From the NCBI RefSeq assembly GCF_002001165.1, contig NZ_MUNQ01000010.1:1-64000 (forward strand): a stretch of DNA of 64,000 bases, in the 5' to 3' direction. Shown one piece after another: positions 16,212 through 29,478 of this stretch. Every line of letters begins with the position of its first letter. Position 1 is the stretch's first letter. The DNA is from Rhodanobacter sp. C05. GTDB taxonomy: Bacteria > Pseudomonadota > Gammaproteobacteria > Xanthomonadales > Rhodanobacteraceae. The notes beneath the pieces are model-generated. The model had not been told where the DNA came from and made no database searches. It saw only the letters and a list, made by a program, of their open reading frames with translations. The translations under genes and the position numbers were made by a program.

Positions 16212-16595
16212 TCAGGCAGCGGCGTCCTTGAGCTTCTTGAGCGGGCGCACCTTGATCTTCACACTGGCCGGCTTGGCGGCAAACCACTGTTCAACCTTGG
16301 TGAAGGGATTGATGCCCTTGCGCTTCGGCTTGGCCGGTACGCTGACAGCGGTGATCTTCAGCAGGCCGGGCAGCATGAACGAGCCGGCGCCTTTCTTGTG
16401 GACGGATCCGGTGACGGCGCCTTCCAGCGCGGCCAGCACGGCGCGCACGTCCTTGGCTACCACGCCGCTCGACTCGACGAGATGCGCCACCAGTCCCGAC
16501 TTGCTCAGGACTTCCTTGATCGGTTTGGGAGCTGCCGGCTTGGCGGCAGCTTTCGGGGCTGCTTTCTTCACGGCCTGTTTCGGGGTCTTTGCCAT
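16212..16595 (-). CDS. HU-family histone-like DNA-binding protein with Lys/Ala/Pro-rich N-terminal tail
   Basis: The 127-residue protein has an N-terminal tail of about 25 residues rich in K, A and P (KTPKQAVKKAAPKAAAKPAA) ahead of a diverged HU/IHF domain (KSGLVAHLVESSGVVAKDVR through GINPFTKVEQWFAAKPAS). The arm region (KPKRKGINPFT) resembles the DNA-contacting beta-arm of HU. Such histone H1-like tails add non-specific DNA binding and occur in HU variants of Xanthomonadales and other bacteria. It is probably a minor nucleoid protein. It is divergent from queD across 250 bp. Confidence 0.82.
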   Translation of the reverse strand: MAKTPKQAVKKAAPKAAAKPAAPKPIKEVLSKSGLVAHLVESSGVVAKDVRAVLAALEGAVTGSVHKKGAGSFMLPGLLKITAVSVPAKPKRKGINPFTKVEQWFAAKPASVKIKVRPLKKLKDAAA

Positions 16596-16708
16596 ACGTT
16601 TCCCTGCGCAATGTCGGTGGATGGAATGCCGGAACTTCGCCCGGCAAGCGGAATGTAGGGCAAATCCACAGTACGGCCAACAGCTGTCGGCGATCCGGTA
16701 TCAGTGGG

Positions 16709-16738
16709 GCGTGCGTTACATGTGCCATGTACACACGC
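16709..16738. repeat. Imperfect inverted repeat between the HU-like gene and queD
   Basis: GCGTG..TACATG (16709-16722) pairs with CATGTA..CACGC (16726-16738) across a 3-base centre, with small bulges. No T-run follows on either strand, so an operator or cruciform is likelier than a terminator. It lies about 115 bp upstream of both divergent genes. Confidence 0.4.
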
Positions 16739-16845
16739 CTGCAGTGCGTAGCGAATCCCTGCAGCTGACAGGTGGGGGCTGAAGAATCCGGGCTGTGGCG
16801 CAGCTTGGCCGCGGCGTTGGAGGTGCCCGGCTGTACAATGCCGCC

Positions 16846-17208
16846 ATGAATATTTTCAAGGTTTTCACTCTGGAGGCGGCACATCGATTGCCAAACGTGC
16901 CGGTCGGGCACAAATGTGCGCGACTGCACGGGCATTCGTTCCGTGTCGAGATCCATGTGGCAGGCGAGCCCGATCCTCAGTTGGGCTGGGTGATGGACTT
17001 TGCGGACGTGAAGGCGGCTTTTGCGCCGCTGTATGACCAGCTCGACCATCACTACCTCAACGACATCGAAGGGCTGGAGAATCCGACCAGCGAGATGCTG
17101 GTGCGCTGGATCTGGCAGCGTTTGCAGCCGCGCCTGCCTGGACTGGACAAAGTAGTGGTGCATGAGACCTGCACATCGGGTGCGAGCTGCGGTCGGAACG
17201 ACTTTTGA
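16846..17208 (+). CDS. queD: 6-carboxytetrahydropterin synthase QueD (6-pyruvoyl-tetrahydropterin synthase family)
   Basis: QueD converts dihydroneopterin triphosphate to 6-carboxytetrahydropterin, the first committed step toward queuosine. The 120-residue protein has the zinc-binding His residues in LEAAHRL and RLHGHSF, the active-site Cys in [13 protein letters not shown], the WVMDFADVK block and the C-terminal [13 protein letters not shown] with the Glu that contacts the pterin. The ATG at 16846 gives the normal N-terminus. No other queuosine genes are nearby. Confidence 0.92.
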   Translation: MNIFKVFTLEAAHRLPNVPVGHKCARLHGHSFRVEIHVAGEPDPQLGWVMDFADVKAAFAPLYDQLDHHYLNDIEGLENPTSEMLVRWIWQRLQPRLPGLDKVVVHETCTSGASCGRNDF

Positions 17209-17294
17209 CGCGATGCGATATTTGGCAAGTCAACATAAATTGCCGGTTTTTATGAATTTTTTGTGGCCAGGTTCGATTGTCACGAAAAATATAT

Positions 17295-17303
17295 TGCATT
17301 GCA
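17295..17303 (+). promoter_or_regulatory. Possible PhaR-type box upstream of the phasin gene
   Basis: TGCATTGCA is a short TGC-N3-GCA dyad in the AT-rich stretch 56-64 bp before the phasin ATG. The PHB-responsive repressor PhaR binds similar sites before phasin genes in other bacteria. The site is short and could occur by chance. Confidence 0.25.
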
Positions 17304-17358
17304 CAAAAAGTGTTGGTAGAGTGCGTCCCACTACCCCATCCTCAGTGAGGACAGCACC

Positions 17359-17748
17359 ATGACTCAGCAATTCAACAATCAGCTTTTCGCTTTCACCAAG
17401 CAGTTCACCGACAGCGCCTTCAAGGCACAGTCGCTGGCACTGAAGGGTCTGGAGACGGTCGCCGAGCTGCAGCTCAAGGCGTTCGAGGAGCAGGCCAAGG
17501 TCTCCGCCGAGTTCGTCGCCGAGGCGCTGGAAACCCGTGACATCAACAGCCTGCGTGGCCTGTGGGAGAAGGGCGCCAGCCTGAACCGCGACAACGCCGA
17601 GCGCACCGTGGCGGTTTCGCAGGAAATCCTCGCCGTGACCCAGAAGACTGCCGAGTCGCTGAATGCGCTCGTGCAGGAGCAGCGTCAGGCTGCGAACGAC
17701 GCCGTCACCGCGCCGGTCGCTGCCGCCAAGAAGGCTGCCGCCAAGTAA
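17359..17748 (+). CDS. Phasin family protein
   Basis: This is a 129-residue, almost wholly helical protein with the Phasin_2-type pattern (FNNQLFAFTKQFTDSAFKAQ, then KGLETVAELQLKAFEEQAK) and an Ala/Lys tail (AAAKKAAAK). Phasins coat polyhydroxyalkanoate granules; related proteins also act as chaperone-like stress factors. No PHA synthase is in the window. The gene is monocistronic, with an AT-rich upstream region and a strong terminator behind it, which suggests high expression. Confidence 0.88.
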   Translation: MTQQFNNQLFAFTKQFTDSAFKAQSLALKGLETVAELQLKAFEEQAKVSAEFVAEALETRDINSLRGLWEKGASLNRDNAERTVAVSQEILAVTQKTAESLNALVQEQRQAANDAVTAPVAAAKKAAAK

Positions 17749-17778
17749 TTCAGCTACACCATCGCGGTCACCGCGCTG

Positions 17779-17811
17779 ACAGGGCCGAACTTCGTGTTCG
17801 GCCCTGTTTTT
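17779..17811 (+). terminator. Terminator of the phasin gene
   Basis: ACAGGGCCGAAC (17779-17790) pairs with GTTCGGCCCTGT (17795-17806), loop TTCGT, followed by a T-run. Confidence 0.95.
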
Positions 17812-17882
17812 ATGTCGGCGTGAAAATTTATGTCGACGGCGGCGACTTCGGTCACGGGACGAGATGTCGCAGCTCGCACGGC

Positions 17883-17912
17883 TTGTCGCTGCAATCGGCG
17901 CGCTGATATACT
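17883..17912 (+). promoter_or_regulatory. Candidate promoter of the atp operon
   Basis: TTGTCG (17883-17888) and TATACT (17907-17912) are spaced by 18 bp and lie about 70 bp upstream of the atpI start. This is the best sigma70-like match before the operon. Confidence 0.55.
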
Positions 17913-17980
17913 TTTACGGATTGGATCGTGGCCCGTAGCTGTATCGGTGCCGCCTGGTGTAAACCGCGCGGGGACGTTAC

Positions 17981-18346
17981 GTGCTCAACAGTCTTGCCTC
18001 CGGTCGACGTCTCGCCTTGCGCATCATGTTGCTGCAGCTTGCTGTGGCGTTGCTGGCTGGCCTTGTTTTCCTGACGCTGGGGCGTCGTGAAGCAATGTCA
18101 GCCGCAGCTGGTGCGACGTTGGTGGCGCTGGGTACCGCGTTGCTGTCGGCGCGTTTCTTCAGTGGACTGGGTGGGGCGGGTCTGGCGTTGAGCCGATTGC
18201 TGACGGGCATGCTCCTGAAATGGATCGTGATCGTCGGAGGGCTGGTCGTGATCCTGGTTCAATTCAAATTGCCGCCGCTGGCCGCCATCACGGGGTTGGC
18301 GGCTGCCTACGCGGTTTATCTGCTGGCGTTCAGATTCAAGGGTTGA
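17981..18346 (+). CDS. atpI: ATP synthase protein I
   Basis: A 121-residue membrane protein with four hydrophobic segments that heads the atp operon, three bases ahead of atpB. AtpI is not part of the final enzyme; it assists c-ring assembly and ion supply. It uses a GTG start at 17981; an ATG at 18026 would cut into the first helix. Sequence conservation of AtpI is low, so identification leans on position and topology. Confidence 0.85.
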   Translation: MLNSLASGRRLALRIMLLQLAVALLAGLVFLTLGRREAMSAAAGATLVALGTALLSARFFSGLGGAGLALSRLLTGMLLKWIVIVGGLVVILVQFKLPPLAAITGLAAAYAVYLLAFRFKG

Positions 18347-19526
<1,180 letters not shown>

Positions 19527-19628
19527 GAGTCGTCATTACGGCGCGCGCCGTTTTGGCGCCGCCGTCTGTCCGGCACGGGTATCTGATACCAGTGTCTGTT
19601 TCATTCCGAATTTACAGGTAACGCAGCG

Positions 19629-20099
19629 ATGGATTTCAACGCGACCTTGATTGGCGAAATGATTTCGTTCGCCATCCTGATCTGGTTCTGCGTCCACTTC
19701 ATTTGGCCGCATATCAACAAGGCAATTGAAGAACGGCAGATCAAGATTGCCGAAGGTCTGAATGCGGCCGAGCGCGCGCATGCCGAGCTGAAGGACGCCG
19801 ACCACAAGGTGGCGGCCGAGATCAAAGTGGCCCGCCAACAGGCCTCCGAGATCATCGACAAGGCCCAGCAGCAGGCCAACCAGATTATCGACAAGGCCCG
19901 CGGCGAAGCCATCACCGAGATCAACCGACTGAAGGCGAGCGCACAGGACGACATCGCGTCGATGGCCCAGCGCGCCCGTGACCAGCTGCGCGAGCAGGTG
20001 GGCGCACTGGCGGTGCAGGGCGCCAGCAAGATCGTGCAGCGCGAGGTCGATGCGTCGACGCACAAGGCCTTGCTCGACCAGCTCGCGGCCGAGATCTGA
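19629..20099 (+). CDS. atpF: F0F1 ATP synthase subunit b
   Basis: The 156-residue subunit has one N-terminal membrane helix ([18 protein letters not shown]) and a long charged, right-handed coiled-coil stalk ([20 protein letters not shown] and following). As the peripheral stator it links subunit a to F1 through delta. The stop is followed 3 bp later by atpH. Confidence 0.97.
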   Translation: MDFNATLIGEMISFAILIWFCVHFIWPHINKAIEERQIKIAEGLNAAERAHAELKDADHKVAAEIKVARQQASEIIDKAQQQANQIIDKARGEAITEINRLKASAQDDIASMAQRARDQLREQVGALAVQGASKIVQREVDASTHKALLDQLAAEI

Positions 20100-20102
20100 T
20101 CG

Positions 20103-20633
20103 ATGGCACAGGCAATCACCCTCGCTCGCCCGTACGCCCGCGCCGCCTTCGAAGTGGCGCATGCCGCCGGTTCGCTGGCTGCGTGGTCGCAGGCGCTGAC
20201 CTTCGCTGCTGCGGTAGCGAAGGATTCGCGCGTGGCCGATCTCGGTACTGATCCGCGGGTGCTGCCGGCTCAGCTGGTGGCCTTGCATCTGCCTGCCGGT
20301 GTCGCCGTCGATGCGCCGTTCGCGCAGTTCCTCACCGAGATGGCCGAGCAGCGTCGCATGGCGCTGCTGCCGGAAGTGGCCGATCTGTACGAGGCGTTCA
20401 AGCGTGAGTCCGAGTCGCAGCTGCTGGTCAAGGTGACCAGCGCGATGGCACTGGACGCGGCGCAGGCCGAACAGCTCAAGGTGTCGCTGAAGCGCCGCTT
20501 CAAGCGTGAGATCGAACTGGAAACCCGGGTCGATGCCTCGCTGCTGGCCGGCGTGGTAATCGATACCGGTGAACAGGTGATCGACGGCTCCGCCCGCGGA
20601 CGCCTGGCGCAGCTGGCCAGCGCGCTGAATTGA
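20103..20633 (+). CDS. atpH: F0F1 ATP synthase subunit delta
   Basis: The 176-residue delta subunit has the N-terminal ITLARPYARAAFEVAHAAGS, which binds alpha N-termini, and the C-terminal conserved block LAGVVIDTGEQVIDGSARGRLAQL, which binds subunit b. It is located between atpF and atpA as usual. Confidence 0.97.
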   Translation: MAQAITLARPYARAAFEVAHAAGSLAAWSQALTFAAAVAKDSRVADLGTDPRVLPAQLVALHLPAGVAVDAPFAQFLTEMAEQRRMALLPEVADLYEAFKRESESQLLVKVTSAMALDAAQAEQLKVSLKRRFKREIELETRVDASLLAGVVIDTGEQVIDGSARGRLAQLASALN

Positions 20634-20666
20634 TTTAACGCGAAGTCCGTTTCGCGAAGAGCAAAA

Positions 20667-20684
20667 CCGGCCATCCATGGCCGG
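20667..20684 (+). repeat. Intercistronic hairpin, copy 1 (atpH-atpA)
   Basis: CCGGCCATCCATGGCCGG is a perfect palindrome-like hairpin in the 90-bp gap before atpA. It is preceded by AAAA and followed by ACTC and a later AAGAGC. Nearly the same arrangement recurs at 23326-23343. There is no T-run, so it is not a standard terminator; mRNA stabilisation or processing is a likelier role. Confidence 0.7.
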
Positions 20685-20723
20685 ACTCGGTGAAAGAGCT
20701 TCGTTTCTAACATTTCGAGATAA

Positions 20724-22280
<1,557 letters not shown>

Positions 22281-22370
22281 TAGCGGCTGCAGTAAATCGG
22301 TAAAGCAGGCGAATCGGAAGGGTGGGCAATATCCCCCTTCCCACCAGCGAGCATAACGAGCGGATAAAGC

Positions 22371-23288
22371 ATGGCCAGCGGACGCGAAATCAAAACCAAG
22401 ATCAAGAGCACGCAGAACATGCGCAAGGTCACGCGCGCGCTCGAAATGGTCTCTGCTGCAAAGATCCGTCGTGCGCAGGACATGATGAAGGCCTCGCGTC
22501 CGTATGCCCGCTCGATGCGCAAGGTGATCGCGCACGTGGCCCAGGCCAGCACCGATTTCAGCCATCCGTTCCTGACCCAGCGCGACAACGTGGCGCGGGT
22601 CGGCTATATCGTGGTGTCGACCGATCGTGGCCTGTGTGGCGGTCTCAACTCCAACCTGTTCCGTCGCCTGTTGCCGGCGATCGCCGAATGGCAGCAGCAG
22701 GGCGTGCAGGTGGACGTGGTGGCGATCGGCCAGAAGGCGATTTCATTCTTCCGCCGGCTCAAGGGCATCAACCTGATCGGCAGCGTCAGCCATCTGGGCG
22801 AGAAGCCCAAGCTGGAACAGCTAGTCGGCGTGATCAAAGTGATGATGGACGCCTATACGTCCAACGGCCTGGATCGCGTGTTCCTTGCCTACAACGACTT
22901 CGTCAACACCATGACGCAGAAGCCGACCATCGACGCGTTGCTGCCGTTGCCGCTGGTGGCAGCGGAAATGGAAGCGCACCAGGCCGCCGGCGAGTCGGCC
23001 TATGCCGGCGTCAAGCTGGAAGCGAGCCACGACTGGGACTACATCTACGAACCCGATGCGCAGGCCGTGCTGGAGCACGTGCTGGGCCGTTACATCGAGT
23101 CGGTGGTGTACCAGGCGTCGCTGGAGAATCTGGCCAGCGAGCACGCTGCGCGCATGGTCGCGATGAAGAGCGCGTCGGACAACGCGAACAAGGTGATCGG
23201 CGAACTGACGCTGATTTACAACAAGGCGCGTCAGGCCGCGATCACCCAGGAAATCTCGGAAATCGTCGGCGGTGCTGCAGCTGTATAA
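22371..23288 (+). CDS. atpG: F0F1 ATP synthase subunit gamma
   Basis: The 305-residue rotor subunit has the N-terminal helix [20 protein letters not shown] and the C-terminal [24 protein letters not shown] helix (here [20 protein letters not shown]) that form the coiled-coil axle. It is slightly longer than the E. coli protein (about 287) because of an insertion near residues 200-225 ([16 protein letters not shown]). Confidence 0.98.
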   Translation: MASGREIKTKIKSTQNMRKVTRALEMVSAAKIRRAQDMMKASRPYARSMRKVIAHVAQASTDFSHPFLTQRDNVARVGYIVVSTDRGLCGGLNSNLFRRLLPAIAEWQQQGVQVDVVAIGQKAISFFRRLKGINLIGSVSHLGEKPKLEQLVGVIKVMMDAYTSNGLDRVFLAYNDFVNTMTQKPTIDALLPLPLVAAEMEAHQAAGESAYAGVKLEASHDWDYIYEPDAQAVLEHVLGRYIESVVYQASLENLASEHAARMVAMKSASDNANKVIGELTLIYNKARQAAITQEISEIVGGAAAV

Positions 23289-23325
23289 GTGCGATCGATC
23301 CGTGATCGCAGAACAAGATCAAAAA

Positions 23326-23343
23326 GCGGCCATCCGTGGCCGC
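23326..23343 (+). repeat. Intercistronic hairpin, copy 2 (atpG-atpD)
   Basis: GCGGCCATCCGTGGCCGC forms a 7-bp stem with a TCCG loop in the gap before atpD. It shares the layout AAAA-N-CGGCCATCC-R-TGGCCG-N-ACTC with the copy at 20667-20684, so the two are related, not merely both hairpins. Confidence 0.7.
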
Positions 23344-23378
23344 ACTCTCAATAAGAGCGACGCTTAAACGGCGCTTAG

Positions 23379-24824
<1,446 letters not shown>

Positions 24825-24880
24825 TCCTCAAGGGCGGATCTTCAGTCCGCCCTGTGTCTTACGCATTCGGAATCTGAGTC

Positions 24881-25309
24881 ATGACCACCCAAACCATTCG
24901 CGTCGACATCGTCAGTGCCGAAGCCGAGATCTATCACGGCGACGCCGTGATGGTGGTCGCCACCGGCGAACTGGGCGAGCTGGGCATCACGCCCCGCCAC
25001 GCCCCGCTGATCACCCGCCTCAAGCCGGGCCACGTCGACGTGGTGCTGGCTGGTGGTGAGCGCCAGCAGTTCTGGGTGTCCGGTGGCATCCTGGAAGTGC
25101 AGCCGCAGGTGATCACAGTGCTGGCCGACACTGCTGCCCGCGCGTCCGATCTGGACGAGGCGTCGGCGCAGCGCGCCAAGAAGGAAGCCGAGGATGCGCT
25201 GGCCCATCGCACCGATGCGGTGGATATTGCCGAGGCGCAGGCCAAGCTCGTCGAGGCGATGACTCAGTTGCAGGCGCTGGAGCGTCTGCGCAAGAACCTC
25301 AAGCACTGA
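24881..25309 (+). CDS. atpC: F0F1 ATP synthase subunit epsilon
   Basis: The 142-residue subunit has the N-terminal beta-sandwich ([40 protein letters not shown]) and a C-terminal helical hairpin that can inhibit hydrolysis. It is the last gene of the operon and is followed by a terminator at 25338-25364. Confidence 0.97.
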   Translation: MTTQTIRVDIVSAEAEIYHGDAVMVVATGELGELGITPRHAPLITRLKPGHVDVVLAGGERQQFWVSGGILEVQPQVITVLADTAARASDLDEASAQRAKKEAEDALAHRTDAVDIAEAQAKLVEAMTQLQALERLRKNLKH

Positions 25310-25337
25310 GGGGGCCATCGGCGGTCCGCACCGAGAT

Positions 25338-25364
25338 AAAGCGCCGGCCTTGTGCCGGCGTTTT
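25338..25364 (+). terminator. Terminator of the atp operon
   Basis: CGCCGGC (25342-25348) pairs with GCCGGCG (25354-25360), preceded by AAA and followed by TTTT. Confidence 0.85.
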
Positions 25365-25457
25365 GCTATCCAGACAAGGCATCGTGCGTCAGCCTTCCAC
25401 ACCACGCGAACATTCTGGTGTCTAGAATCGGATGATTCGCGCCGTGGATCGATCCCC

Positions 25458-26540
25458 ATGAAGCCTCATCATCGCCGCCATCTTGGCTGGCTGCTGGTCG
25501 TCATCCTGCTGTTGGTGATCGGTCGCGCGCTGTTGCCCTACGCGGTGAAGCACTACCTCAATGCCCGCATGGACCGGATGGGTGACTACCACGGCCAGAT
25601 CGCGGATATCAGCCTGCACCTGTGGCGCGGTGGTTACACCATCGACGGACTGCGCATCGTCAAGACGACCGGCAAAGTGCCGGCGCCGTTGCTGGATACC
25701 CCGCATGCCGATATCGAGCTGAGGTGGTTTGCGCTGGGTCATGGCGTGTTTCGCGGCAAGGTGAATTTCACTGCGCCCACGATCAACTTTGTCGAAGGTC
25801 ATGGCGATCAGGACAGCCAGACCGGCAAGGGCGTGGACTGGCGCGCGGAGCTCAAGCTGCTGGCGCCGATGCGGCTGGACGAGATCAACGTGAGCAACGG
25901 CACGGTCACCTTCCAGAGCTTTGTGTCGAATCCGCGCGTCGATCTGAAGATGACCGACGTCAACGGCATCGTCACCAATCTCACCAACATCCAGCGGCGC
26001 AAGGGCAATCGGGTGGCGACTCTGCATGCCACCGCGAAGATTCTCGTCGATGCGCCGTTCGAGACCGATGCCAGCTTCGATCCGCTGAGCCATTTCGGCG
26101 ATTTCTCCTACCAGCTGCAGGTCAGCGGCATCCAGCTGACCCGTGCCAATGCTCTCGCGCAGGCGTATGCCGGGCTGGACTTCGCCGGTGGCACCGGCAC
26201 CTTCTCGATGGAACTGGAGGCCAGTAACGGTCAGCTGGACGGCTACGCCAAACCGATTTTCCACGACCTGAAAATCTTCAGCTGGAAGCAGGATGTGGTG
26301 CAGGACAAGAAGGGGCCGATCAAGCTGGCCTACGAAGCACTGGCCCAGGGCATGGTCTCGCTGCTGGAGAACCACGCGAACGATCAGTTCGCGACCCGCG
26401 TGCCGATCAGCGGACGTATCGATGACAAGCAGCTCGACACCTCCCAGGCGATCATCGGCGTGCTGCGCAATGCCTTCATCAAGGCCTATACGCCGCAGCT
26501 GCAGAAACTGAAGCCAGCTGACGCAGTTGCCACGCACTGA
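25458..26540 (+). CDS. AsmA/DUF748-like envelope protein
   Basis: The 360-residue protein starts MKPHHRRHLGWLLVVILLLV with a basic N-terminus and one membrane helix. A long periplasmic beta-rich part follows, with repeated patterns such as FTAPTINFVEG, INVSNGTVTFQSF and VDLKMTDVNGIVTNLTN. These resemble DUF748, related to AsmA-like proteins involved in outer-membrane lipid homeostasis. The frame opens earlier (25350), but those residues overlap the atp terminator and are not coding. It sits between atpC and glmU; no specific role can be given. Confidence 0.7.
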   Translation: MKPHHRRHLGWLLVVILLLVIGRALLPYAVKHYLNARMDRMGDYHGQIADISLHLWRGGYTIDGLRIVKTTGKVPAPLLDTPHADIELRWFALGHGVFRGKVNFTAPTINFVEGHGDQDSQTGKGVDWRAELKLLAPMRLDEINVSNGTVTFQSFVSNPRVDLKMTDVNGIVTNLTNIQRRKGNRVATLHATAKILVDAPFETDASFDPLSHFGDFSYQLQVSGIQLTRANALAQAYAGLDFAGGTGTFSMELEASNGQLDGYAKPIFHDLKIFSWKQDVVQDKKGPIKLAYEALAQGMVSLLENHANDQFATRVPISGRIDDKQLDTSQAIIGVLRNAFIKAYTPQLQKLKPADAVATH

Positions 26541-26598
26541 ATCCGCAGAAACTGGTTGTATCCTGCGCGATCATTGATCCCCGATACGTGGTACCTAC

Positions 26599-27969
26599 AT
26601 GGAAACTCCAGCCCTGCACGTGATTATCCTCGCCGCCGGCGCCGGCACGCGGATGAAATCGAATCGGGCCAAGGTGCTCATGCCATTGGCGGGCAGGCCC
26701 TTGCTGGATCATGTGATCGGCGCGGCGCGTGCATTGCAGCCCGCCGCAATCCACATCGTCTACGGCCATTGCGGTGAACAGGTGCAGGCGGCATTTGCCG
26801 GTCAGTCCGATCTGCACTGGGTGCTGCAGGCTGAGCGGCTGGGTACCGGTCATGCGGTGGAACAGGCGCTCGCTAGCATACCCAACGGCGTACAGGTGCT
26901 GGTGCTTTATGGCGACGTGCCGCTGACCCGGGTGACGACACTGCAACAGCTGGTGGAAGCAGAGGGCGGTTTCAGTCTGCTTACCACCCGACTCGCCGAT
27001 CCCCACGGCTATGGTCGGGTGCTATGCGACGGCAATGCCAAGGTACGCGCGGTGGTCGAGGAAAAGGATGCCGACGCCGGCCAGCGTGCAGTGAACCTGG
27101 TGAATACCGGCATCCTTGTCGCCGATGCGAAAGCGCTGCGCGGGTGGATCAAGCGGCTCGACCGCAACAACGCCCAGGGCGAGTACTACCTCACCGACAT
27201 TTTCCGCATGGCGGCCGAGGAAGCTCATGCCGCGCTCAGTGTCGAGTGTGTCGATCCGGTGGAGGCTGCCGGCGCCAACAACCCGCTGCAGCTGGCCGAA
27301 CTGGAAGCGCAATACCGCCAGCGTGCGGCCCATGCGCTGCTGGCCGCTGGCGTGCGGCTGGCCGATCCGTTGCGCACTGATGTGCGTGGCACCGTCCGTG
27401 CCGGTCACGATGTCGAGATCGACATCGATGTGATCCTCGAAGGCAACGTGGTGTTGGGGGATGACGTGCGCATTGGCGCGTTCACCCGCTTGAAGGACGT
27501 GCAGCTGGCAGCCGGTAGCGTGGTGCAGTCGCATTGCGATCTGGAAGGCGTGATCACGCACGGATCCTGCACGATCGGCCCGTTCGCGCGGCTGCGGCCG
27601 GGCACCGAACTGGATGCCGGCGTGCACGTTGGCAATTTCGTCGAGACCAAGAAAACCCGCATTGGCGAGGGCAGCAAGGCGAACCACCTGAGCTACCTCG
27701 GCGATACCGAGATCGGTCGTGGCGCGAACATCGGTGCCGGTACCATCACCTGCAACTACGACGGTGTGAATAAGTTCGTGACCCGCATCGGCGATGGCGT
27801 CTTCATCGGTTCCAACAGTGCGCTGGTGGCGCCGGTGACGATCGGCGCGCAGGCCACTATCGGTGCCGGATCGGTGATCACGCACGATGCGCCGGAGGGT
27901 CAGTTGACGGTGGCGCGCGGCCGGCAGCAAAGCTTCCCGGGCTGGAAGCGGCCGATCAAGCAGAAGTGA
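26599..27969 (+). CDS. glmU: Bifunctional GlmU: GlcN-1-P acetyltransferase / GlcNAc-1-P uridyltransferase
   Basis: GlmU makes UDP-GlcNAc for peptidoglycan and lipopolysaccharide. The 456-residue protein has the N-terminal pyrophosphorylase motif [17 protein letters not shown], the linker helix and a C-terminal left-handed beta-helix of hexapeptide repeats ([37 protein letters not shown]) with the acetyl-CoA site. The stop codon lies inside the arm of a long inverted repeat. Confidence 0.98.
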   Translation: METPALHVIILAAGAGTRMKSNRAKVLMPLAGRPLLDHVIGAARALQPAAIHIVYGHCGEQVQAAFAGQSDLHWVLQAERLGTGHAVEQALASIPNGVQVLVLYGDVPLTRVTTLQQLVEAEGGFSLLTTRLADPHGYGRVLCDGNAKVRAVVEEKDADAGQRAVNLVNTGILVADAKALRGWIKRLDRNNAQGEYYLTDIFRMAAEEAHAALSVECVDPVEAAGANNPLQLAELEAQYRQRAAHALLAAGVRLADPLRTDVRGTVRAGHDVEIDIDVILEGNVVLGDDVRIGAFTRLKDVQLAAGSVVQSHCDLEGVITHGSCTIGPFARLRPGTELDAGVHVGNFVETKKTRIGEGSKANHLSYLGDTEIGRGANIGAGTITCNYDGVNKFVTRIGDGVFIGSNSALVAPVTIGAQATIGAGSVITHDAPEGQLTVARGRQQSFPGWKRPIKQK

Positions 27970-28026
27970 GAGGAGAGCAGTGAGAAGGCGCGTCTTTCGC
28001 TCACTTCTCACTGCTCTCCTCTCACT
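27965..28026. repeat. Perfect 23-bp inverted repeat between convergent genes
   Basis: Arm 27965-27987 is perfectly complementary to arm 28004-28026, with a 16-nt loop. Each arm contains an internal near-repeat (GTGAGAGG and GTGAGAAG). It covers the glmU stop and ends just before the chorismatase stop on the other strand, so it may be a bidirectional terminator. The stem is unusually long and lacks a clear T-run on either side. Confidence 0.9.
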
Positions 28027-28032
28027 CCTCGC

Positions 28033-29034
28033 TCAGGCGTACCGCCAACCATCGATCTCCACCAGCAGCTCGCTGCGGCAGATATCGCCGTGCAGCAGCA
28101 GTACCGGCACACCGGGCAGGCGTTGTTGGAAGAACTCGTGCACGCGCGCTGCGTCGGCACTGTGGCGCACGTAGGCTTTCAGCGGTGAATGCGTGTCGAA
28201 GCCGGCAGCCATGTCGGCACTGGCAAGCAGCGCTTCCAGATTGGTCAGGGTTTCGTCGAGCTGAGCGTCCAGGTCGTCGTGGTGTGCCGAGGCGTGGCCG
28301 ACGACAGCGGCGGTACCGGAAATCGCCAGCGCATCCTGGGCTGGCAGTACCATGGCCCGGGCAAAACTGGGTGGGGTGCGGCCATACTGACGCGGGTAAC
28401 GCCAGGCGCTGACCTGGCGCGGATTTTCCACCCAAGTGCCGCCCTGGTCGCAGGCCAGCAGGTAGACCTGGAGGCGGTGCGGGTCACCGCGGTGGCCGAT
28501 CGCGGTGGCGGCAGGGAAGCCTTCGGCGAAGAAATCGCCCATGCCGGCGGCGCGTCCATCGCAGAAATGCTTGTAGCGCTCTGCATCCCCTTCGCCGTGA
28601 TTGATCGCGCCGAGGTAGTTCCATACGCGCAGCACGTGCTGCGCGCCACGTGCGGCGACGAAGCGGTGCAACTGCTCGTAGGCCAGCTGCGCGGTGGCGC
28701 TTGGACCGCCATGCTCGATCTCGTCCAGCTCGATCGCCGCGAACAGCCAGCCGCCACCGGCCGACCAGTGCAGCGCACCGTCGGTGCCGTGGGTCACCGG
28801 TGCATCGACCTGCCAGATTTCCAGCGGCGCCGGTGCGTCGAAACATTCCAGTGCCACGCGAAGGTAGCGCGGATCGTCAGAGCCCGGGCTACCGGCGCCA
28901 AAGCCGAACAGTGCCAGTGTGCCTGGTTCCTTCAGCGCGGCCGCGGCGTCCGCAATCCGGTAGGAAATCCGCGGCGCACGGCGCAACAGCGGGTCAATCT
29001 GCGGGTTTTCACATCCCTGAATCATTGCGTGCAA
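28033..29034 (-). CDS. Chorismatase, XanB2-like (3-/4-hydroxybenzoate-forming)
   Basis: The 333-residue protein resembles the FkbO/Hyg5/XanB2 chorismatase family: RISYRIADAAAALKEPGTLA, LFGFGAGSPGSDDPRYLRVAL, RVWNYLGAINHGEGDAERYKHFCDGR and the C-terminal RidA-like half ending EIDGWRYA. XanB2 of Xanthomonas cleaves chorismate to 3- and 4-hydroxybenzoate, supplying the xanthomonadin head group and coenzyme Q precursor. It is divergent from the ACP gene by 83 bp, which ties it to the pigment cluster. Whether it makes 3-HBA, 4-HBA or both cannot be read from the sequence. Confidence 0.88.
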   Translation of the reverse strand: MHAMIQGCENPQIDPLLRRAPRISYRIADAAAALKEPGTLALFGFGAGSPGSDDPRYLRVALECFDAPAPLEIWQVDAPVTHGTDGALHWSAGGGWLFAAIELDEIEHGGPSATAQLAYEQLHRFVAARGAQHVLRVWNYLGAINHGEGDAERYKHFCDGRAAGMGDFFAEGFPAATAIGHRGDPHRLQVYLLACDQGGTWVENPRQVSAWRYPRQYGRTPPSFARAMVLPAQDALAISGTAAVVGHASAHHDDLDAQLDETLTNLEALLASADMAAGFDTHSPLKAYVRHSADAARVHEFFQQRLPGVPVLLLHGDICRSELLVEIDGWRYA

Positions 29035-29117
29035 CCGGGAACGACAAGGGCGCTATGTTACACTCCGCGGCCAATGCCACCGGGGGGAGGCAATGCAACA
29101 AGCGTACGGAATCCAGC

Positions 29118-29387
29118 ATGGCAGAGCAGACAGCGGCACAGCACGAATTGGCCACGTTGATCGTGACATGCCTGAATCTCGAGACGGTCACCCCGGAACA
29201 GATCGACCCCGACGCCCCGCTGTTCGGCGGCGAGCTGGGGCTGGATTCGATCGATGCGCTGGAAATCGCGCTGGCCGTGTCCAAGCGGTACGGTTTCCAG
29301 CTGCGCTCGGACAACCCGGACAACCGGCAGATCTTCACCAGTCTGCGGACGCTGTCTGCGCACGTCGAGCAGCATCGCGTCGGCTGA
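29118..29387 (+). CDS. Acyl carrier protein of the aryl-polyene/xanthomonadin cluster
   Basis: The 89-residue carrier protein has the phosphopantetheine attachment site GLDSIDALEI (Ser44). It begins the plus-strand pigment operon and presumably carries the growing polyene. A second ACP, common in aryl-polyene clusters, is not present. Confidence 0.9.
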   Translation: MAEQTAAQHELATLIVTCLNLETVTPEQIDPDAPLFGGELGLDSIDALEIALAVSKRYGFQLRSDNPDNRQIFTSLRTLSAHVEQHRVG

Positions 29388-29478
29388 CGCCGGCGCATCT
29401 CCACGTTTACTTCGTCACGCGGCGTTCCGCGGCAAGTGGCAGGCTCGCGAGATTGGCGGAGCCATCGCGGAATCAGGC

